Shown: positions 20,677 to 33,418, counted from the first letter of the stretch. The stretch is DNA of 64,000 bases from Tetrapyrgos nigripes (GCA_013368315.1 JAACJM010000021.1:124001-188000), one strand, 5' to 3'. A program made the numbers and translations. Notes: generated by a model from the letters alone, not told the origin.

Positions 20677-23190
20677 TTACAACCCAGGCTCCTCATAGTC
20701 TACCGGAACATCCTTTCTCTCCAACCAAGCCGCATCCTCACCACCCAAATCGACGCCTTTACCGCAATCCAACCTTCTCCGAGGGGGAAGCTCCTTCAAA
20801 TCAATATGAACTCCCGGACAAAGACCTGAGCTATCAGGTGTACAATGGGCTGTCTCCGATAACGGAACAGGCGAAGGATAAGGTCGAATATGCGGGTAAG
20901 GACGCCCATGTCCATGTCCATGCGCGTGTGTAGAGGGATAGGAGAACGGAGAGAAATGCGAGCCCATCACTGGGCTAGGACTGGGCTTGATGAAACCAGA
21001 ATCATGAGGATGAAGTTCCTTCCCTTTTCCACTTCCACTGCTCATTCCACTCCCATTCCTAACAACAACATAATGCTCCCCATGCCAACCCAAAAAGTCC
21101 AGACTCGGCATCCTACACGCGACGCTCCTAGCTTGGGCGACCCATATCTCGGGATCAGCCTCTGTCTGCTCATTCGTCCTATGGGCATCTTGATCATGTG
21201 GGTGTAATCGTCTGGGTCGGTTGAGATACGAGGGTCCGGCTTGGGGCTGTTGCTGATGCTGTAGTTGTTGTTGGTTTTGATTTATTTGGTGGAGGCCTGC
21301 TGCTTGTGACGCTCCAGTAGTACCAGCACCACTGGCGGCAGTCGCATGAGCACCCCTACCTCCCCGACCAACGAGTCTCTCTTCTCGCAGATGCAAGAAT
21401 GTAAGGTTGCGGAGTTTAGATAGGGTGTTACCTTCGCCATCAACGCCTATAACGTATTCGTGAAGGCTCTTTTCGGTTACACCTGAGGCTATCGGGCTAC
21501 CGACGCTGATACTAAGAGCGACCATCTGTTCGGGTAAGACTTCGACTAGTGAGCGTAGTCGACCTGCGGTGAGGTTTGTGAACGATATATGAAGAACTCG
21601 GAGTGCTGAAAGGGATGTTAACAGGCTGGTGTGGGAATCGGGATCGGGTTCAGACGCGATGAAGGACGAGTCAAAGACAACTCCAGCTCCAAAGCCATAA
21701 GAGGATGGTGCTGAGGACGATGAGGGCATCATCGCAGAACTCGAAGCGCCCAAGCTAGCTGCTGCTTCACCACTGATCAACTCCCAAGGACATCCTCCCA
21801 AATCGAGTCTCCTCAATTTCGGCCTATTACGAAGGAAACGGATGACGCTTTCATATAGAGCAGTTTCTTCGGCTTTAATGAGCGGAGCACCGACACCGAC
21901 AGGTACTAATCCTTGTGCTGCGAGTCCAGGTAAAGACGGGTGCTCCATCATGACGAACCGGAAACTCTCCAGTTCGGGTAAGAGGACGTGTTTACCACCG
22001 AGCTTGTAGTCGCCTCCAAAGACCACCCTCGCGGCTTTCCAATCCTCGAAGGTGCCGTGTAAGGTTAGGCCCTTGAGACCTTGGATACCCATTAATCTGT
22101 TAAGAACCATCGTGCTGATTCTGGTGTCGCACAGATCGAGATAGGTGAGGTTTTGTATAGAGGGCGAGTTGAACGCTTCATCCCATGAGTGTGGTCTATG
22201 AAGATAGGCAGAAAAGATGAGGTGTCGGAGAGTACTGGAGTTCGCGGTGAGAAGCCGAGGTAATTCGTCCATAGGAGCATCTCCATCGTCGTCTTCGGCT
22301 CGCAGAGTAAATTTCGTCAGGTGTTTGAAGTGAGAGACGTCCATTGCGTCGAAATGCCATCCACTGGTAAACATGTTAATTTATCAACTCTACAGCAAAT
22401 AGAAAAGAACGAAAACGTACATTGATCCCAACCCTTGAAGCTTGGGATGCGACCCTAGCAAAGTCTTGACACTATCTGCCCTCATCTCGGGGTACCCAAT
22501 CCATTCAAAGTCCTTCAACTCCTTGAAAGCAGGAAGGGCACCCTTGAATGTGCGAATCATCAAATCCAACATATCTCCCTCTTCAAAAGCCCAGTGTATC
22601 CGTAGGCTCTTTACAAGCCTTGCAAACCCCTCGTCCGTCTTGGCTTTGTCCAGGATATCAAGTCCACGGTTAAGATGGTCGGAAGAGTCTTCCCCAAAAT
22701 GCAAATCGAGGGTATGGAAAATGAGAGGAAGAGCAATTGAACGGTGGAAGGAGGACACAGAGAGCCAAGTACGAAGGTGATAGCGAGGTATATATCTCGC
22801 TATCATAGTCCAGATTTCTGCCGGTGTATGCGTCCAAGGTGGTTCGACGGCGTATCCAAAGACCTTGTTCATCCGCATCCTCGTGTATGAGTTGACTGCC
22901 TCCTTCCCAGAATCTATCCTCAACACCGCCTGATAATCCGCTTTCGCCCTCTCCAATAGCTTTTCTGCACTGAGCTTTCGGGCATCTGCTCTTGCTAGTA
23001 AAGCTTTCGCTACTGAATCCTTGGGAAGGTTGGGAGTTCGCAAGTACACATCGAGGTACCGTTCAACTTCGACACCATACTGACCAGCAGATATAAGAGA
23101 AAGGGAGATATTGAGCAGGAATTCGGCTTTCTGGGTGGGTGATAATGAAGAGAGTGCTGCAATGGCCGTCGAGGAGAGCTCGTCTGCCAT
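20677..23190 (-). CDS. F-box protein with TPR-like N-terminus and leucine-rich C-terminus
   Basis: Two exons, 23190-22421 and 22363-20677, with a 57-bp intron; 818 residues. The N-terminal 95 residues are helical and TPR-like (SLISAGQYGVEVERYLDVYL; LLERAKADYQAVLRID). An F-box follows (PAEIWTMIARYIPRYHLRTW, then LSVSSFHRSIALPLIFHTLDL). The rest has irregular leucine-rich repeats (LPRLLTANSSTLRHLIFSAY; LTYLDLCDTRISTMVLNRLM; LRRLDLGGCPWELI; ALRVLHISFTNLTAGRLRSL) and ends in glutamine-, histidine- and proline-rich low-complexity sequence. Such proteins are thought to be substrate adaptors of SCF ubiquitin ligases, the F-box contacting Skp1 and the repeats the target; the target here is unknown. 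The family is expanded in Agaricomycetes. Confidence 0.85.
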
Positions 23191-23888
23191 CCTCCTCAGC
23201 GACGAGGGGAAGGAATAGGGAACCGCACGTGAGCAATAGACTTTCTTGCCTCTCAGGCTCTCACACTCATCGGGAATCCAAGTTTCTGGTTATGTTCTTC
23301 CCCATCCGCAGTTGCTAGTGCCAAGAAGAATGCTCGGAGTCTTTCGATTTTTCTGGAATCTGAACATCGCAGGACCCGGGTGGCGTCACACTGCGTATCC
23401 ATCCTGGTGCACAGTGCACACCGGCTTCGGTTTCATTCTATTTTCTGAGTCGTTCCTCGGAGTCATTCGCACTTCAGATGACTTCTCTTTTCAATAGTCG
23501 CCTCGGACTGCATTCTGACCGCTATGATCGCTCAGTCGAAGCCACTGCATCCATCAAAAGTGCCGCATGCTACCAGTACGATTTCGGTACTCTAGCAAAC
23601 CGGCGACGTGCTTCAGCTAACCCTGCTCATCTGTCATCCTACGTCTTTCGTTATCTAAGATCCTCTGTGAAACCACTCAGACTATCTTTACCCAAGCTCT
23701 TGTCGTGACTCTGTTTCTGGGGCACCATCTTCGCTCCTTGCACTACACGCTAGCATCAATGAGCACCATGGGAATTTGAGTTTAGGTTATTGGTGCTCGT
23801 GATTCACTGATGCTCGTGGAGTCGTGATTCGCTCAGTCTTCTCTCACTATCACTACGTCGTCGTCGTCCACTGTGTCTATTATCGACC
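23191..23888. other. Divergent intergenic region
   Basis: A 700-bp spacer between the start of the F-box gene (minus) and the start of the SDR gene (plus), so it likely carries both promoters. A short direct repeat around tgctcgtgattc/gtcgtgattcgctcag occurs near 23800-23840. Open stretches at 23246-23708 show no family signal. Confidence 0.45.
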
Positions 23889-25011
23889 ATGCCAGAGGGA
23901 AAGGTTTATCTTTCAGCTGCATTTCTGACTCGCCCTCAATCCTCATTCACCTATATATAGATAGTTATCATAACCGGAGCCTCAAGGTATAGAGGCCGAC
24001 TTAATTACTAACTGCCGGATAAATAACCGGTGCCTCAAGCGGAATTGGTCTTGCAACCTCCAAAGCCTTCCTCTCCGCAGGTTGGCGCGTCTTTGGGATA
24101 GACGTCTCCCCTGCACCTCCTCCTGATTTACTCTTCCCCAACTCCAACTCTTCTCCAACCTCAAACACCTTCCAATTCCTCCAAACCGACCTAACCCAAC
24201 CCTCCGCACCCAAATCCATCGTCGCCGCATGTCAAACCGCTTTCGGACCCAAGATCGACGCTCTGATCAACGTTGCAGGGATTCTTGATCACAACTCTGC
24301 TGTGGATAACTTGTTGGATGACGATTGGGAACGAACTATTGCTGTGAATTTGACGGCTCCCGTGAGATTGATGAGAGAGGTGGTCGGCGTGATGAAGGAA
24401 CACAAAGAAGGGTGTATTGTTAATGTGTCTAGTAAAGCTGGGTTGAGTGGCGCAGTTGCGGGCGTGGCTTATACGGCTAGTAAACATGGTTTGGTGAGTA
24501 GTTTTTATCCATATTATTGGTGCTATAGAGTGGAGGCTAATTTCAATGAGATAATTAGATTGGGGTTACGAAGAACACGGCATGGCTTCTGAAAGACGAC
24601 GGTATACGCTGCAATGCCATTTGTCCCGGAGGTGAATTTTCTTGGTCCCTGCTCTCCCTTCAATAAATAATTCATTGGTCTTCTTCGTATCTTCTTCCGA
24701 TTTTTAGCGGTAGCGACAAACATAGGCAAAAATATCGACCGAACCAAATGGGACATGACGGCTACGATGAGAATGAAGTGAGTCATCATCCTGATTCCTG
24801 TTAACCCAGCTGAAGACCTGTAAACTAACGTCTCGTTTCTTCGCTTCACCTTAACAGACCAGTCCAAGAAACACACTGGGACCCCAACGGTTCTAAACCT
24901 GTAGCAGACCCATCTGTGGCGGCCGATACGATTCTATTCCTCGCATCGGATGCGAGTAGAGGGATCAATGGTGCACTTGTCCCTGTGGATAATGCTTGGA
25001 GTGTTATCTGA
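23889..25011 (+). CDS. Short-chain dehydrogenase/reductase (SDR)
   Basis: Six exons: 23889-23903, 23961-23986, 24040-24493, 24559-24631, 24708-24777 and 24858-25011, giving 263 residues with consistent phases. Visible motifs: ITGASSGIG (Rossmann cofactor loop, TGxxxGxG), NVAG, NVSSKAG (catalytic serine), YTASK (YxxxK) and CNAICPG after the active site. These are diagnostic of classical SDRs, which are NAD(P)(H)-dependent oxidoreductases. The length is normal for the class. The substrate is unknown; the C-terminal ending NAWSVI is like fungal SDRs of unknown role. There is no signal peptide, so it is probably cytosolic. The start MPEGK lies in a tiny 15-base first exon chosen because it splices in frame to IVIITGAS. 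The second intron carries a copy of the preceding exon end (see findings). Confidence 0.88.
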
Positions 25012-25353
25012 AGAATGAAGTCCGAATCTGGTATCTGGATTCTGGATTCTGATTCCTGGGATGACTTAGCAAAGAAATTTGGCTGGCAGTTTAATTGACA
25101 TATGTGTACATTTGAGAAGGGAGATTGAAACTCCCAAAACGAAAATGAAATTCAAATACCACTATAGATCTAACCTAAGTCAAGCTTGTACAGAGTACTC
25201 GTAGAGGGTCGTCGTAATATTTGTCGTGAGGTCATGAATGAACATGTACGATGTGCGTGTGTAAGGATGGTAGCAATCGAACGGAAATGGTTTGTCCGTG
25301 TCCAAGTGCCCAGATCAAGAGGAAAGTCATGAAATTGCTATTGGGTACTAGCT

Positions 25354-27641
25354 TTACTTGCCGAGGCCAGCCCGAATGGCATTCTGTAAGGTGACACCAT
25401 CGTCCTGATGAACCATAGTCAGTATCAGTAAACGCATAGAGACAAGAAACAACAACTGACCTGATCCAAAGACCAGGTGAAGCACCCTGCCATGCCATTC
25501 TGGCGTGCAAACGTTGCCTTGTCGCCCAGGGAAAAGGTGTCGTCGTAGGTGACTACGGTGGATTGCGCCGTATTGAACAAAAACTAGGATTCAGTGTGTA
25601 AGCCATGGACACAGAAAAGCTGTATACGGATAGAGTCATACCGGTGTATCACTGCAATCGTCCCAACCTATGTCATTGTTATAGTTAGAATCAGACAATA
25701 ACCCAAATCAAAAGATAACACACCCATAGTGAACCCTCCACCCTCTCCATAAGTCCCATCAGACTTCTTCACCAACGCTCCAGATGCAACAATAGAACTG
25801 AAAGGAATCTGCTGTCCATACCATCCTCTCAAATCGGCATTGGCTGCCTGCTTCGCAACTGGAAGAACTCTGGCCCTGGCGTGTGCGCCATTTAAAAAGT
25901 TCTTGCCGTCGGTATCAGCTTGTTGTATAAGAACCATGTCTTCCGAAGGAGCAAAGCTGCCAGTGAGGGTGGTCTTCTTGCTATTTGAAACGTAGCCGTA
26001 GAGAGGAAGACCGAGAAGGAGTTTGTTGGCTGGAGCACCGGCAGCTTTCCATTGAGCCAAGGCGGCTTGAGCACTGGCTTGAGGTTGGGAAGATGTTCCA
26101 CACAAGTTGCCTGCAATGATTGTTACATGAGAGGTCGTGGAGGGTAGACGTAGATGACTCACCTAAGGGAGCGTTGGGTCCAGGAGTGGAGGATGCTCCC
26201 CATACATCGTAATTCCTACGTTAAGTCAGCAAAAGCGGCCCTGATAGCGACACAGCGGGCACTTACATGATGTTGATGTAAGTCATTTGGGCCGCATATG
26301 CAGAGATGTCTGTTAATGGCGAGCCATTAGAACCAATCCACGGAAGATGAGGCACGGCAGCTGAGATGATCTTGGAAGAGCCTAGTGGGTCTGAGTTCGG
26401 TCGAAACACAGCATGAAGAGTAAGGAGACTGACCTAGAGCCGATCTGAGCGAGGTTAAGAGCTTGAGGAAGTTTGCAGCATCTGACGGCGAATGAGGGTT
26501 GCCTGCTCCCACAGAGTTGGGGTATTCCTAGACATGGGGTATTAGCGACATGCTATTCGTGTGGAGAAGGAGAGTAAGGACCCAATCGATATCAATGCCT
26601 GCGAGACTATTCGTTAGTTACAGCCTGAAGCAAGCGGTGATCACACACCATCCAATCCGAACTGATTGACGGCACCGACGAGAGCATTGACAAACGTAGA
26701 CCTGTTCGCAGAGGAACTAACGGCACTGGAAAAGTTGGTACTGCCTCCCCAACCACCTGGACCCTTCTTTAGAATGGAAGACGGGACACTGGTCCGGCGA
26801 ACTCACCGACGGAAAGGACGATCCTGGTACCACGGCCACTATTCTTAGCACTAGTCACCAGTCTCTGAAGTATAGTCCGACTCCCAGAGTCCCAGCTGAG
26901 ACCAGCTGATGCACTAGGAGTAGCGAATGCTATAGACCAGAACAGTAGTCAGCAGCGTATTTTGCAGAGAAAGATCCGGAACCTTCGTACCGAAGAACAA
27001 GATATCAAATTTGGAGTAGTTCAAGTTTTCAGGTGGGAAGCTATCAGCACTCCAATCTGAAAGGAGCTGATTTAGAAAATATCATAAGGCTACAACGCTA
27101 AGAAGAACTAACCAGGATAGTAGGCAGCAGCGATGAAAGTGGCGTCTGCTTGGACATCTCCAGACTGAGTGTTGAGAAGATCCAGGGCTGCTTTCCGTGA
27201 AAGAGTGGATGGGACAGCGTCTTCAGCATTGAACCGTTGAGGTTGAGACACTTCGGGTGACAAAAAGTTCTGAAGAGCTTCGTGGTCCTTGTACTTGGAA
27301 TGTTGTAAGACGTTAGAGAGGTAATCGGTCAGCCCCGACTTGCGCTCTCCAATGAGAGTATCGTCCAGCCAGGCAGAGGGGATGAATGATGTGACGAGGA
27401 TGCGCTTGGGCGGCAAGGACGTGTCTTTCACTCCCAAAGCGTCGTGAAGCGCAACGAACTACGATTACTCGTTGTTTCAGACTATGACGTTCATAGTGGC
27501 AACAAGGACACACACCTCAGAGTACCGCCTGTCTACGACACTGTGTTTCCCATTCTGAGTAACTTGAACGGTGTAAAGAATGTGAGGTCTCGGGTTGGAG
27601 GAAGTCGTGTGCTTGTTAATCGTTACCAGTGGCCCAGGCAT
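25354..27641 (-). CDS. PX domain plus GH18 chitinase fusion
   Basis: The minus strand starts MPGPLVTINKHTTSSNPRPH. First exons are 27641-27516, 27458-27113 and 27056-26991, all in phase. Residues 20-120 are a PX domain: HILYTVQV, DRRYSEFVALHDALG (the RRYSEF core), LPPKR and a DYLSNVL helix. After a linker of about 40 residues a GH18 chitinase begins: AAYYPDWSADSF, FDILFFAFATP, LSVGGWGG, DGIDIDWEYPN (DxxDxDxE, with glutamate as the acid catalyst), MTYINIMNYDVWG, LLLGLPLYGYV and GCFTWSLDQDDG, ending LQNAIRAGLGK. The enzyme part is complete and would hydrolyse chitin. PX domains bind phosphoinositides on endosomal or vacuolar membranes. No signal peptide is seen, so an intracellular membrane-associated chitinase is predicted. 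No stop or start codon separates the two parts. Confidence 0.85.
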
Positions 27642-29578
27642 CGTGTCGTTGTTCGGTGGTCTGTAGTTTGATGAAACGATTTCCAAACCTCCTTGTTCAA
27701 ATAGGTGGGGCCCAATTGCTTCCTGTGCATGCTGTCATATGGTATATCAGCACAACAAAGCCCCAGATGGACCCTTCCGGTATATTCATGAATTCCATGA
27801 ATCTATGTGATAGGCAAGGACCCCAAAATACTCGTGATACCAAGAAAGCAGGAATGACCAATTATGACGTGGTTGTTGCTAGCATCCAGGGAAAGTGCAA
27901 CCTTCTTATAGACGTTTGATATAGTTTTGATATGAACCTATCTCCTCATGTGCAGGGTAGTGATAGAGAACCGTTCCCATGTAAGGGTAAGAATATTGGG
28001 CACTGTTGAGGAGACGCGATAGAACAAAAGAGGAGCCCTCTAGACATATGGCTTCGTCCATGTCTGAGTGGTCAAGCACTACAGAAATGACTGTCTGCAC
28101 AAACTGGGAAGACAAGAAGCTCCGCGAATTAGTCCAAGACATTGATCGATACGTGGCGAACGCAGTCGAGTTCCTGAGGCTTGGATGAACCGCCCAAATC
28201 GAGGTAGGACTGATTGCACATGAGAAAGTACGGTGCCTGAAAGTGCTACGTAGGTATGTTCGAACCGATGCTTGCATCATTGCCGATATCACAATAGGCT
28301 GACTGCAACACGGAAGAAGACAGGAACATTATTATCATTGTTGACTGTATTGACTGCCTAAAACTTGCTCCAATGACGGCTCTTATCGACAAACTGAGCT
28401 AGGCACTCACCAGAGACACCTTGAACCGTAAAGCAGTCAAGTTCGGCAACTTTTGGCCCATCCATAACTTCAAACTACACCAAAACCACCGACAATTCCC
28501 GACAATTCCCGACAATTCGTCGATCTGCTCGTTCTGCGAAGAATTTGTTCGTAGTGGTGTTCTGAACGCCTTCATGCTGCATCTTGTTGTACAGAACCTG
28601 TTTTGAGCAACTTGAGGGACAAAGGGAGACGTCAGTCTCAGACGACCTTCGAAATGGCTTAGATGAACGATATTTTGAGACGGAAAGCGCACAGACATAC
28701 AAGGTATGCTTGACAGTGAGGGCTTTCGGTTCAAGAGTGGGAAACGGCCCAGATACATTCACCTCTTACTCCTACGCCTAGTCAGCGAGATCGACCCCGC
28801 AGAGAAAGACAATGCGTACCATGATGATCAAAATTAATGTAGAAATGTTGGTCAAGTGGTTGCTATCATGTGAGTCCAAGCCACGGAAATCGCAATTTTT
28901 GGGTTCTTTAAACAGCATTACTGGTCTAGGGTGCTTATGGAGACTGGCCGGGTTGTGGGCAGCTGTGAGCAAAGTTCAAAGGATATAGACATCGAGGACC
29001 ATATTGAGAGCGAGAAAAGTGAGTTTGCAACCCGATGTCAACTTATGTCTGAAATCTTCGTTCGTCAGTGCATTCAAAAGCTTCGAAAACTCAGAAGAAC
29101 GCACCATCTGAACTGGCTCACGCATGTACGTTAGAACAGGTTGTCCGGAACAAAAGCTTCACCGCCCGCGCAATTAGGCTGTATACTAGACTCTAGAAAT
29201 CTCAATCCTAAGGAAATTCCAAAACCGCCTCTGCCCGAAGAGCGGTGCAAAGCTTCACAGCACTTCCGCCAAGCTCTGGCTCAAAAAGAGTGGTTCAGCT
29301 ATGCTGGTTGATACCAAAAGCGGTAAATTTTTGAGAGGAGTTCAGAGATGATGGAGGCTAGAGAAAAGACAGGTCGCAACATCGTGGCCGGCTTCAGACT
29401 GCGCGAGATTTCGTGCACGCCTGCAGCAACAATCTCACTCTGTACTGCATACACCGTGTACACGGACACGTACATGCTTCAGGCTTCTATGTTACCGATA
29501 AGAGTAAAACGCCAAAGAGATTATTATTTTGGACTAAAGAACGTAAACTAATCATCTAATAAAACGGATATTTCACGT
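27642..29578. other. Long stretch without a recognised gene
   Basis: Short open stretches exist on both strands (for example 27906-28292 minus, 128 codons, and 28931-29134 plus) but none shows a family signal or a convincing exon chain. A triple cgacaattcc tandem lies at 28491-28520. A small or lineage-specific gene cannot be excluded at 27906-28292. Confidence 0.4.
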
Positions 29579-31079
29579 TCACAGTCCCAGCTCGTCAGCG
29601 TAAGGAAGTGTAGAAACGTCACCGATGGCAACGTAGGTAGGTTTTGCGCCAACTAAAGTGGAAGCAGCCTATCCAAAACGAATTAATGAGCTTTCCAAAG
29701 AGAGGCGATTTCCAAAAGTTACAGACCTTGGAAATGGTGCTCTCAGAAACCTTGTCGAGTACTGACAACGTAGCGTCCAAGGCGGAAGTTTGGCCAGATA
29801 ACACCTGGGCGTAGACTGTCAGCAAATGATTCTCCTAAAAGACCACATTAGGTAACTCACCTTTGAACCCAATGAAAAAACGAGACCTTCCCGACTCTCA
29901 GCAGCGGCAGCGGCAGCAAACTTGGCCTTTGCAACAGCCTTCTTCAAGTCATCACCCTTCAAGCTCGACGCAGACTTCAACGCAGCAACGGCAGCCTTTC
30001 CAGCCTCCTTGACCGAAGCACCAGTCGAACCTTGGATCAAGACACCAAAGAGGGATGCATCCGAGTAAGGAAGGTACACAGTCTGCACGGAAGTTCCCTC
30101 AGGGACGGAGGCGGCAATGGGAGAAAGACCCTTGGACCATTTCACAGAAGGGGCTGGGGAGAGATGGCCATTGAGGACGGCAAGCTCAGCAGCGGGAGCA
30201 CCAGCAGAGCCGAATCCAATGAAGACGGTCTGGGAACCTCCGTGTGACTGAATACGCGTCTCACCACCAAAATATGACGAAGGAGAGGAGGTCAAACCTG
30301 AGGATGTGGAAATTTTGTTCAGGGACTGTTGGACCAACTTTGTGAGCACTTCTTGGTCGATACCCGTACCGAGTACGGCGATGTTGCCTTGGGTAAAGGC
30401 AGACTGGGCAAAGGCTTTAATGTCATCGGCGGTGAGATGCGTATGCGGAGTAGCGTAAAGGGAAGAGCCGAGTCCGCTGCGGAAGGCCAGAACATGGGCC
30501 AGTTCAAGCGCGTGAATAGCAGGGTCTGAGTTGCTCAATTCCACCTCGCTTTGCATTACTGGAGTGACATACTCCTCGAATTCGTGGCGAGTGAATTTCC
30601 CAGAGGTAATGAAGGACGAGAGAACATCAACGAAGAATTGCCTAGGCGTAACGTTTGAGCGTGTAAGGGGCACGACAAAGCGCATACAACTCACTCATCT
30701 CCTCGCAAAAACTCCGCAGTCAACGCAAGATGCTCCCTAGACAAATTTGCAGACAAAAGACCGCCGTAAAGTTCACTTTCGCGTACGGTACCAAGAGCAG
30801 AACGTTTGGCAGTGCTCTAGTTAGAGAAACCGACATAAAAGTCAGCAAACAGCATATAAAACGAGCTAGCATGCACACCTTGAAAGCAAAGTTTTTCAAA
30901 CCATGAGCAACACCAGCCTTGGGCTCATACCGACTGCCAGCTTTCACCAGGAATGTGATGGACGACGTGGGTTGGTTATTGTCAATCGCCGCGACTTTCA
31001 CGCCTGCGCTGTCGACGACAGTGGCAAAGGAACGCGCAATGCGCTGGACATTACGGGTCGAGGCCCTCGCTGCTAGCAT
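29579..31079 (-). CDS. QCR2: Cytochrome bc1 complex core protein 2
   Basis: Exon 1 starts MLAARASTRNVQRIARSFA, a mitochondrial targeting sequence rich in arginine and serine. It continues VKVAAIDNNQPTSSITFLVK, AGSRYEPKAGVAHGLKNFAF, then STAKRSALGTVRESELYGG and the large exon 30655-29861 (QFFVDVLSSFITSGKFTRHE). The last exons end GAKPTYVAIGDVSTLPYADE and LGL. This is the M16-family fold of ubiquinol-cytochrome c reductase core subunit 2. The HxxEH zinc motif of active processing peptidases is absent, as expected for QCR2 (HGLKNFAF replaces it). It is a structural part of respiratory complex III in the inner mitochondrial membrane. Length, about 430 residues, and intron phases are normal. Confidence 0.9.
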
Positions 31080-31304
31080 CGAGAAGAGAAATAATTCGAG
31101 GTTAAGAATTCAGAGGTTCGGAATTGGTCGCTGTACCCGGCTTCGTCCGGTCCACCAAATTCAAAGTCCGGAAAGATAGTCCATGGACCAGTCGCAACGC
31201 GTACTGTATCCTCAGCCTCAAGAAAGTCTAGTCGTATATTCTGCGTATCTACAACTGTCTAGAACGTCAAAACGAGGTCTTCAAGCGTACAGAAAAGTAA
31301 AGAA
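31080..31304. other. Short intergenic spacer
   Basis: 225 bp between the QCR2 start and the methyltransferase stop, both genes being on the minus strand. It must hold the QCR2 promoter. No further feature seen. Confidence 0.5.
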
Positions 31305-32557
31305 TTAATCAGGACCAATTCCAGTCCGACGAACAGCACAAAATGTGGCAAAAATCATTCCCAATCCCGACCCAGGCAACGCCATCTCAGCCTCGCATGC
31401 TGCAAACATCTGGTCCACTGCAGCTTCTGGAATTTCCCCGAGTAAGAGAGGTCTGACAGAGTCCATGTACCTTCTGAGAACTCCTTGCATACGGTGGCCC
31501 ATGTTTCTTCCTTCCTCAGAAGCCGACCAAGTTCCAATAGGCACAAAGAAGCGCTCTCCATGGACTGGTGTGTAGAAAAAACGTGTGTAGGCATTGGCGT
31601 AGCCTTCGATATTCATGGTCACGGTGCTAATGATATTTCGACGACCAAGGGCCGTGTGCAGTGTTGAAAAGAATCGACGAAGGTTGGGTAAATAACTAGC
31701 TTGGAGAGCTGGAGGAATAGGTGTGTCAGGGTGGAGAGCTATGTTCTGTTGCCATTCTCCGGCTAGAAATAAACCCTCGGGTTTTAGAATACGTGCTGCT
31801 TCTTGTATGATCCGTCGATAGTCATTGACCTGTAGATTGTGATTGTGATAGTGTAGAATCGACTGAAACTGAGCGCTTTGGAACGTACTGCCATAAATGC
31901 GGATCGGGCATGGACAACATCAACTGTTCCTTCTTGCCATCGAGTCGGGGTCCTGATATCCTCAAGCTCGAAATAGACATTTTGGGCGTAATAGGTCGGA
32001 GCCAGAGGTACTATACGTTGGTAGTGAGGAGGATATTCAGAAAATTACTACAGAATAAGATTAATATTCACCTATATCAACGCCATAAAATTCGACATGT
32101 GGAAATAGTTCTGCCATGTCCCTCATCCTGAAAACAAGCCATGAATTACGATTCCATATACGAAACCCAGAATACAGACCATTTACCGTTTCCGGTCGCC
32201 AGATCAACGACGGTCTTGGTGGTCCGGCCATCATCTGCAAGAGCTTGGACCACACGAAGAGGATTAACACATAGGTTCCCATTCATTACGACGCGAAGAA
32301 TATTATGCTCCGTATTGAATCTCTGTCAATACATGAGAGAATCAGTATCTGAACTGTTTTTTGAACGTTCAAGCTGTGAAGCGGTGACAAACCTGTACTT
32401 CGGGCCTATCAAGTGGTAACGGGTACGGTGATGATGTTGTATGATAACGCCGTCCATTATGTACCGCGAAATACGATTGAAGGTCGGCGTCGTCGACGAC
32501 CACAAGACCGTCGTCGTCATGAAGAGGATCGTGGCCGTTTGCACCGTTGAGAGCCAT
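31305..32557 (-). CDS. Class I SAM-dependent methyltransferase
   Basis: Starts MALNGANGHDPLHDDDGLVV. The SAM-binding motif I is VVDLATGNGKW (intron between K and W, donor at tg/gtctgt), followed by RDMAELFPHVEFYGVDI (motif II acid in VDI), FELEDIRTP and VDVVHARSAFMAV (motif IV/post). It continues RRIIQEAARILKPEGLFLAG and ends FATFCAVRRTGIGPD. The GTGxW pattern, FPHVxFxGVD and LKPxGxxL are typical of fungal LaeA-like or UbiE/COQ5-fold methyltransferases of about 330 residues. The substrate is not predictable from sequence. It is probably cytosolic or nuclear. Alternative: a natural-product tailoring methyltransferase, but no biosynthetic neighbours are present. Confidence 0.85.
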
Positions 32558-33418
32558 TTTAAAAGCGCCTTGGAGAAGTTAGGCTCTGGAGAGTTGTTCA
32601 CATAGCGCTAGAGGGCAAATCCTTCTTTTATGAAGAAGTAGAAATTCCACGAGGACAGGTGATATTAAAGGCGAGAATGACGACTTGGAATCAAAGATAC
32701 AACAAGGATATAAGCAGCTCCGTTTTGAGTTTGGATTCAAGTTGTGGGCTGACCTCTGGAAGTGGCTTAATACATGCTGCCGGAATGAGTAAATTTCGAT
32801 CTTGCTGAGCATTGCTGAGAAGAGCATTTCTTCCACCATGGAAGAGTGGCAACCACGGAAAAGTGGGGTGAGAGTTGCTACCAATATTCCACGAAAATGA
32901 AAAAGTCTGTAAATGCTTTCGGTGAACAGCTTCTGTCTTTGGGGGTGCGCGTGTATGTTTCTCGCTTGTCTTCATCTACGTAGGACCCTATGATGCACAT
33001 CCCGCGAACCTCCTGACAGAAGGTGACGGTTTTCAAGTTTCGAGGGGCTGCTTATTTTTGATCCGCGATCATGAGGGAAATTAGAACGGACATAACCGGA
33101 CATATGAACGAGCATTTGTGAGGCTACCTGAAGCGCTGGCGGCCGAAGATAGAGGAGTCAGGACAGGCCGAGAAAACGAGGCAGGAAAACGAGTTCAAAG
33201 TGTTTGTACTACGTGACGAAAACTCTTTCAAAACGCTTTCCAGGCGTGACTAAGCAGAGCGTGCGTGATTTTCACGTGCTACCAATGGACGCGTCGGACT
33301 CGGCTCCGATTTCGTCATCCGTGACTCTGTTGTTAACATCCATCTCCACCTCCTATACCAACCTCCGTTCTTTTCACTCTGTACATACGCTGTACATGCT
33401 GTAACATTATTCTCATTC
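32558..33418. promoter_or_regulatory. Divergent promoter region
   Basis: A spacer of 860 bp between the methyltransferase (minus) and the DNA polymerase (plus), likely holding both promoters. Open stretches on the minus strand at 32579-32975 lack family features and are probably chance. Confidence 0.4.

Noticed and set aside
27906..28292. 128-codon minus-strand frame as a gene
   Set aside because: No homologous family recognised, no splice context and no supporting domain; kept only as a possibility in the gene-poor stretch.
31305..32557. A natural-product gene cluster around the methyltransferase
   Set aside because: The neighbours are QCR2 and DNA polymerase; no synthase, P450 or transporter lies within the window.
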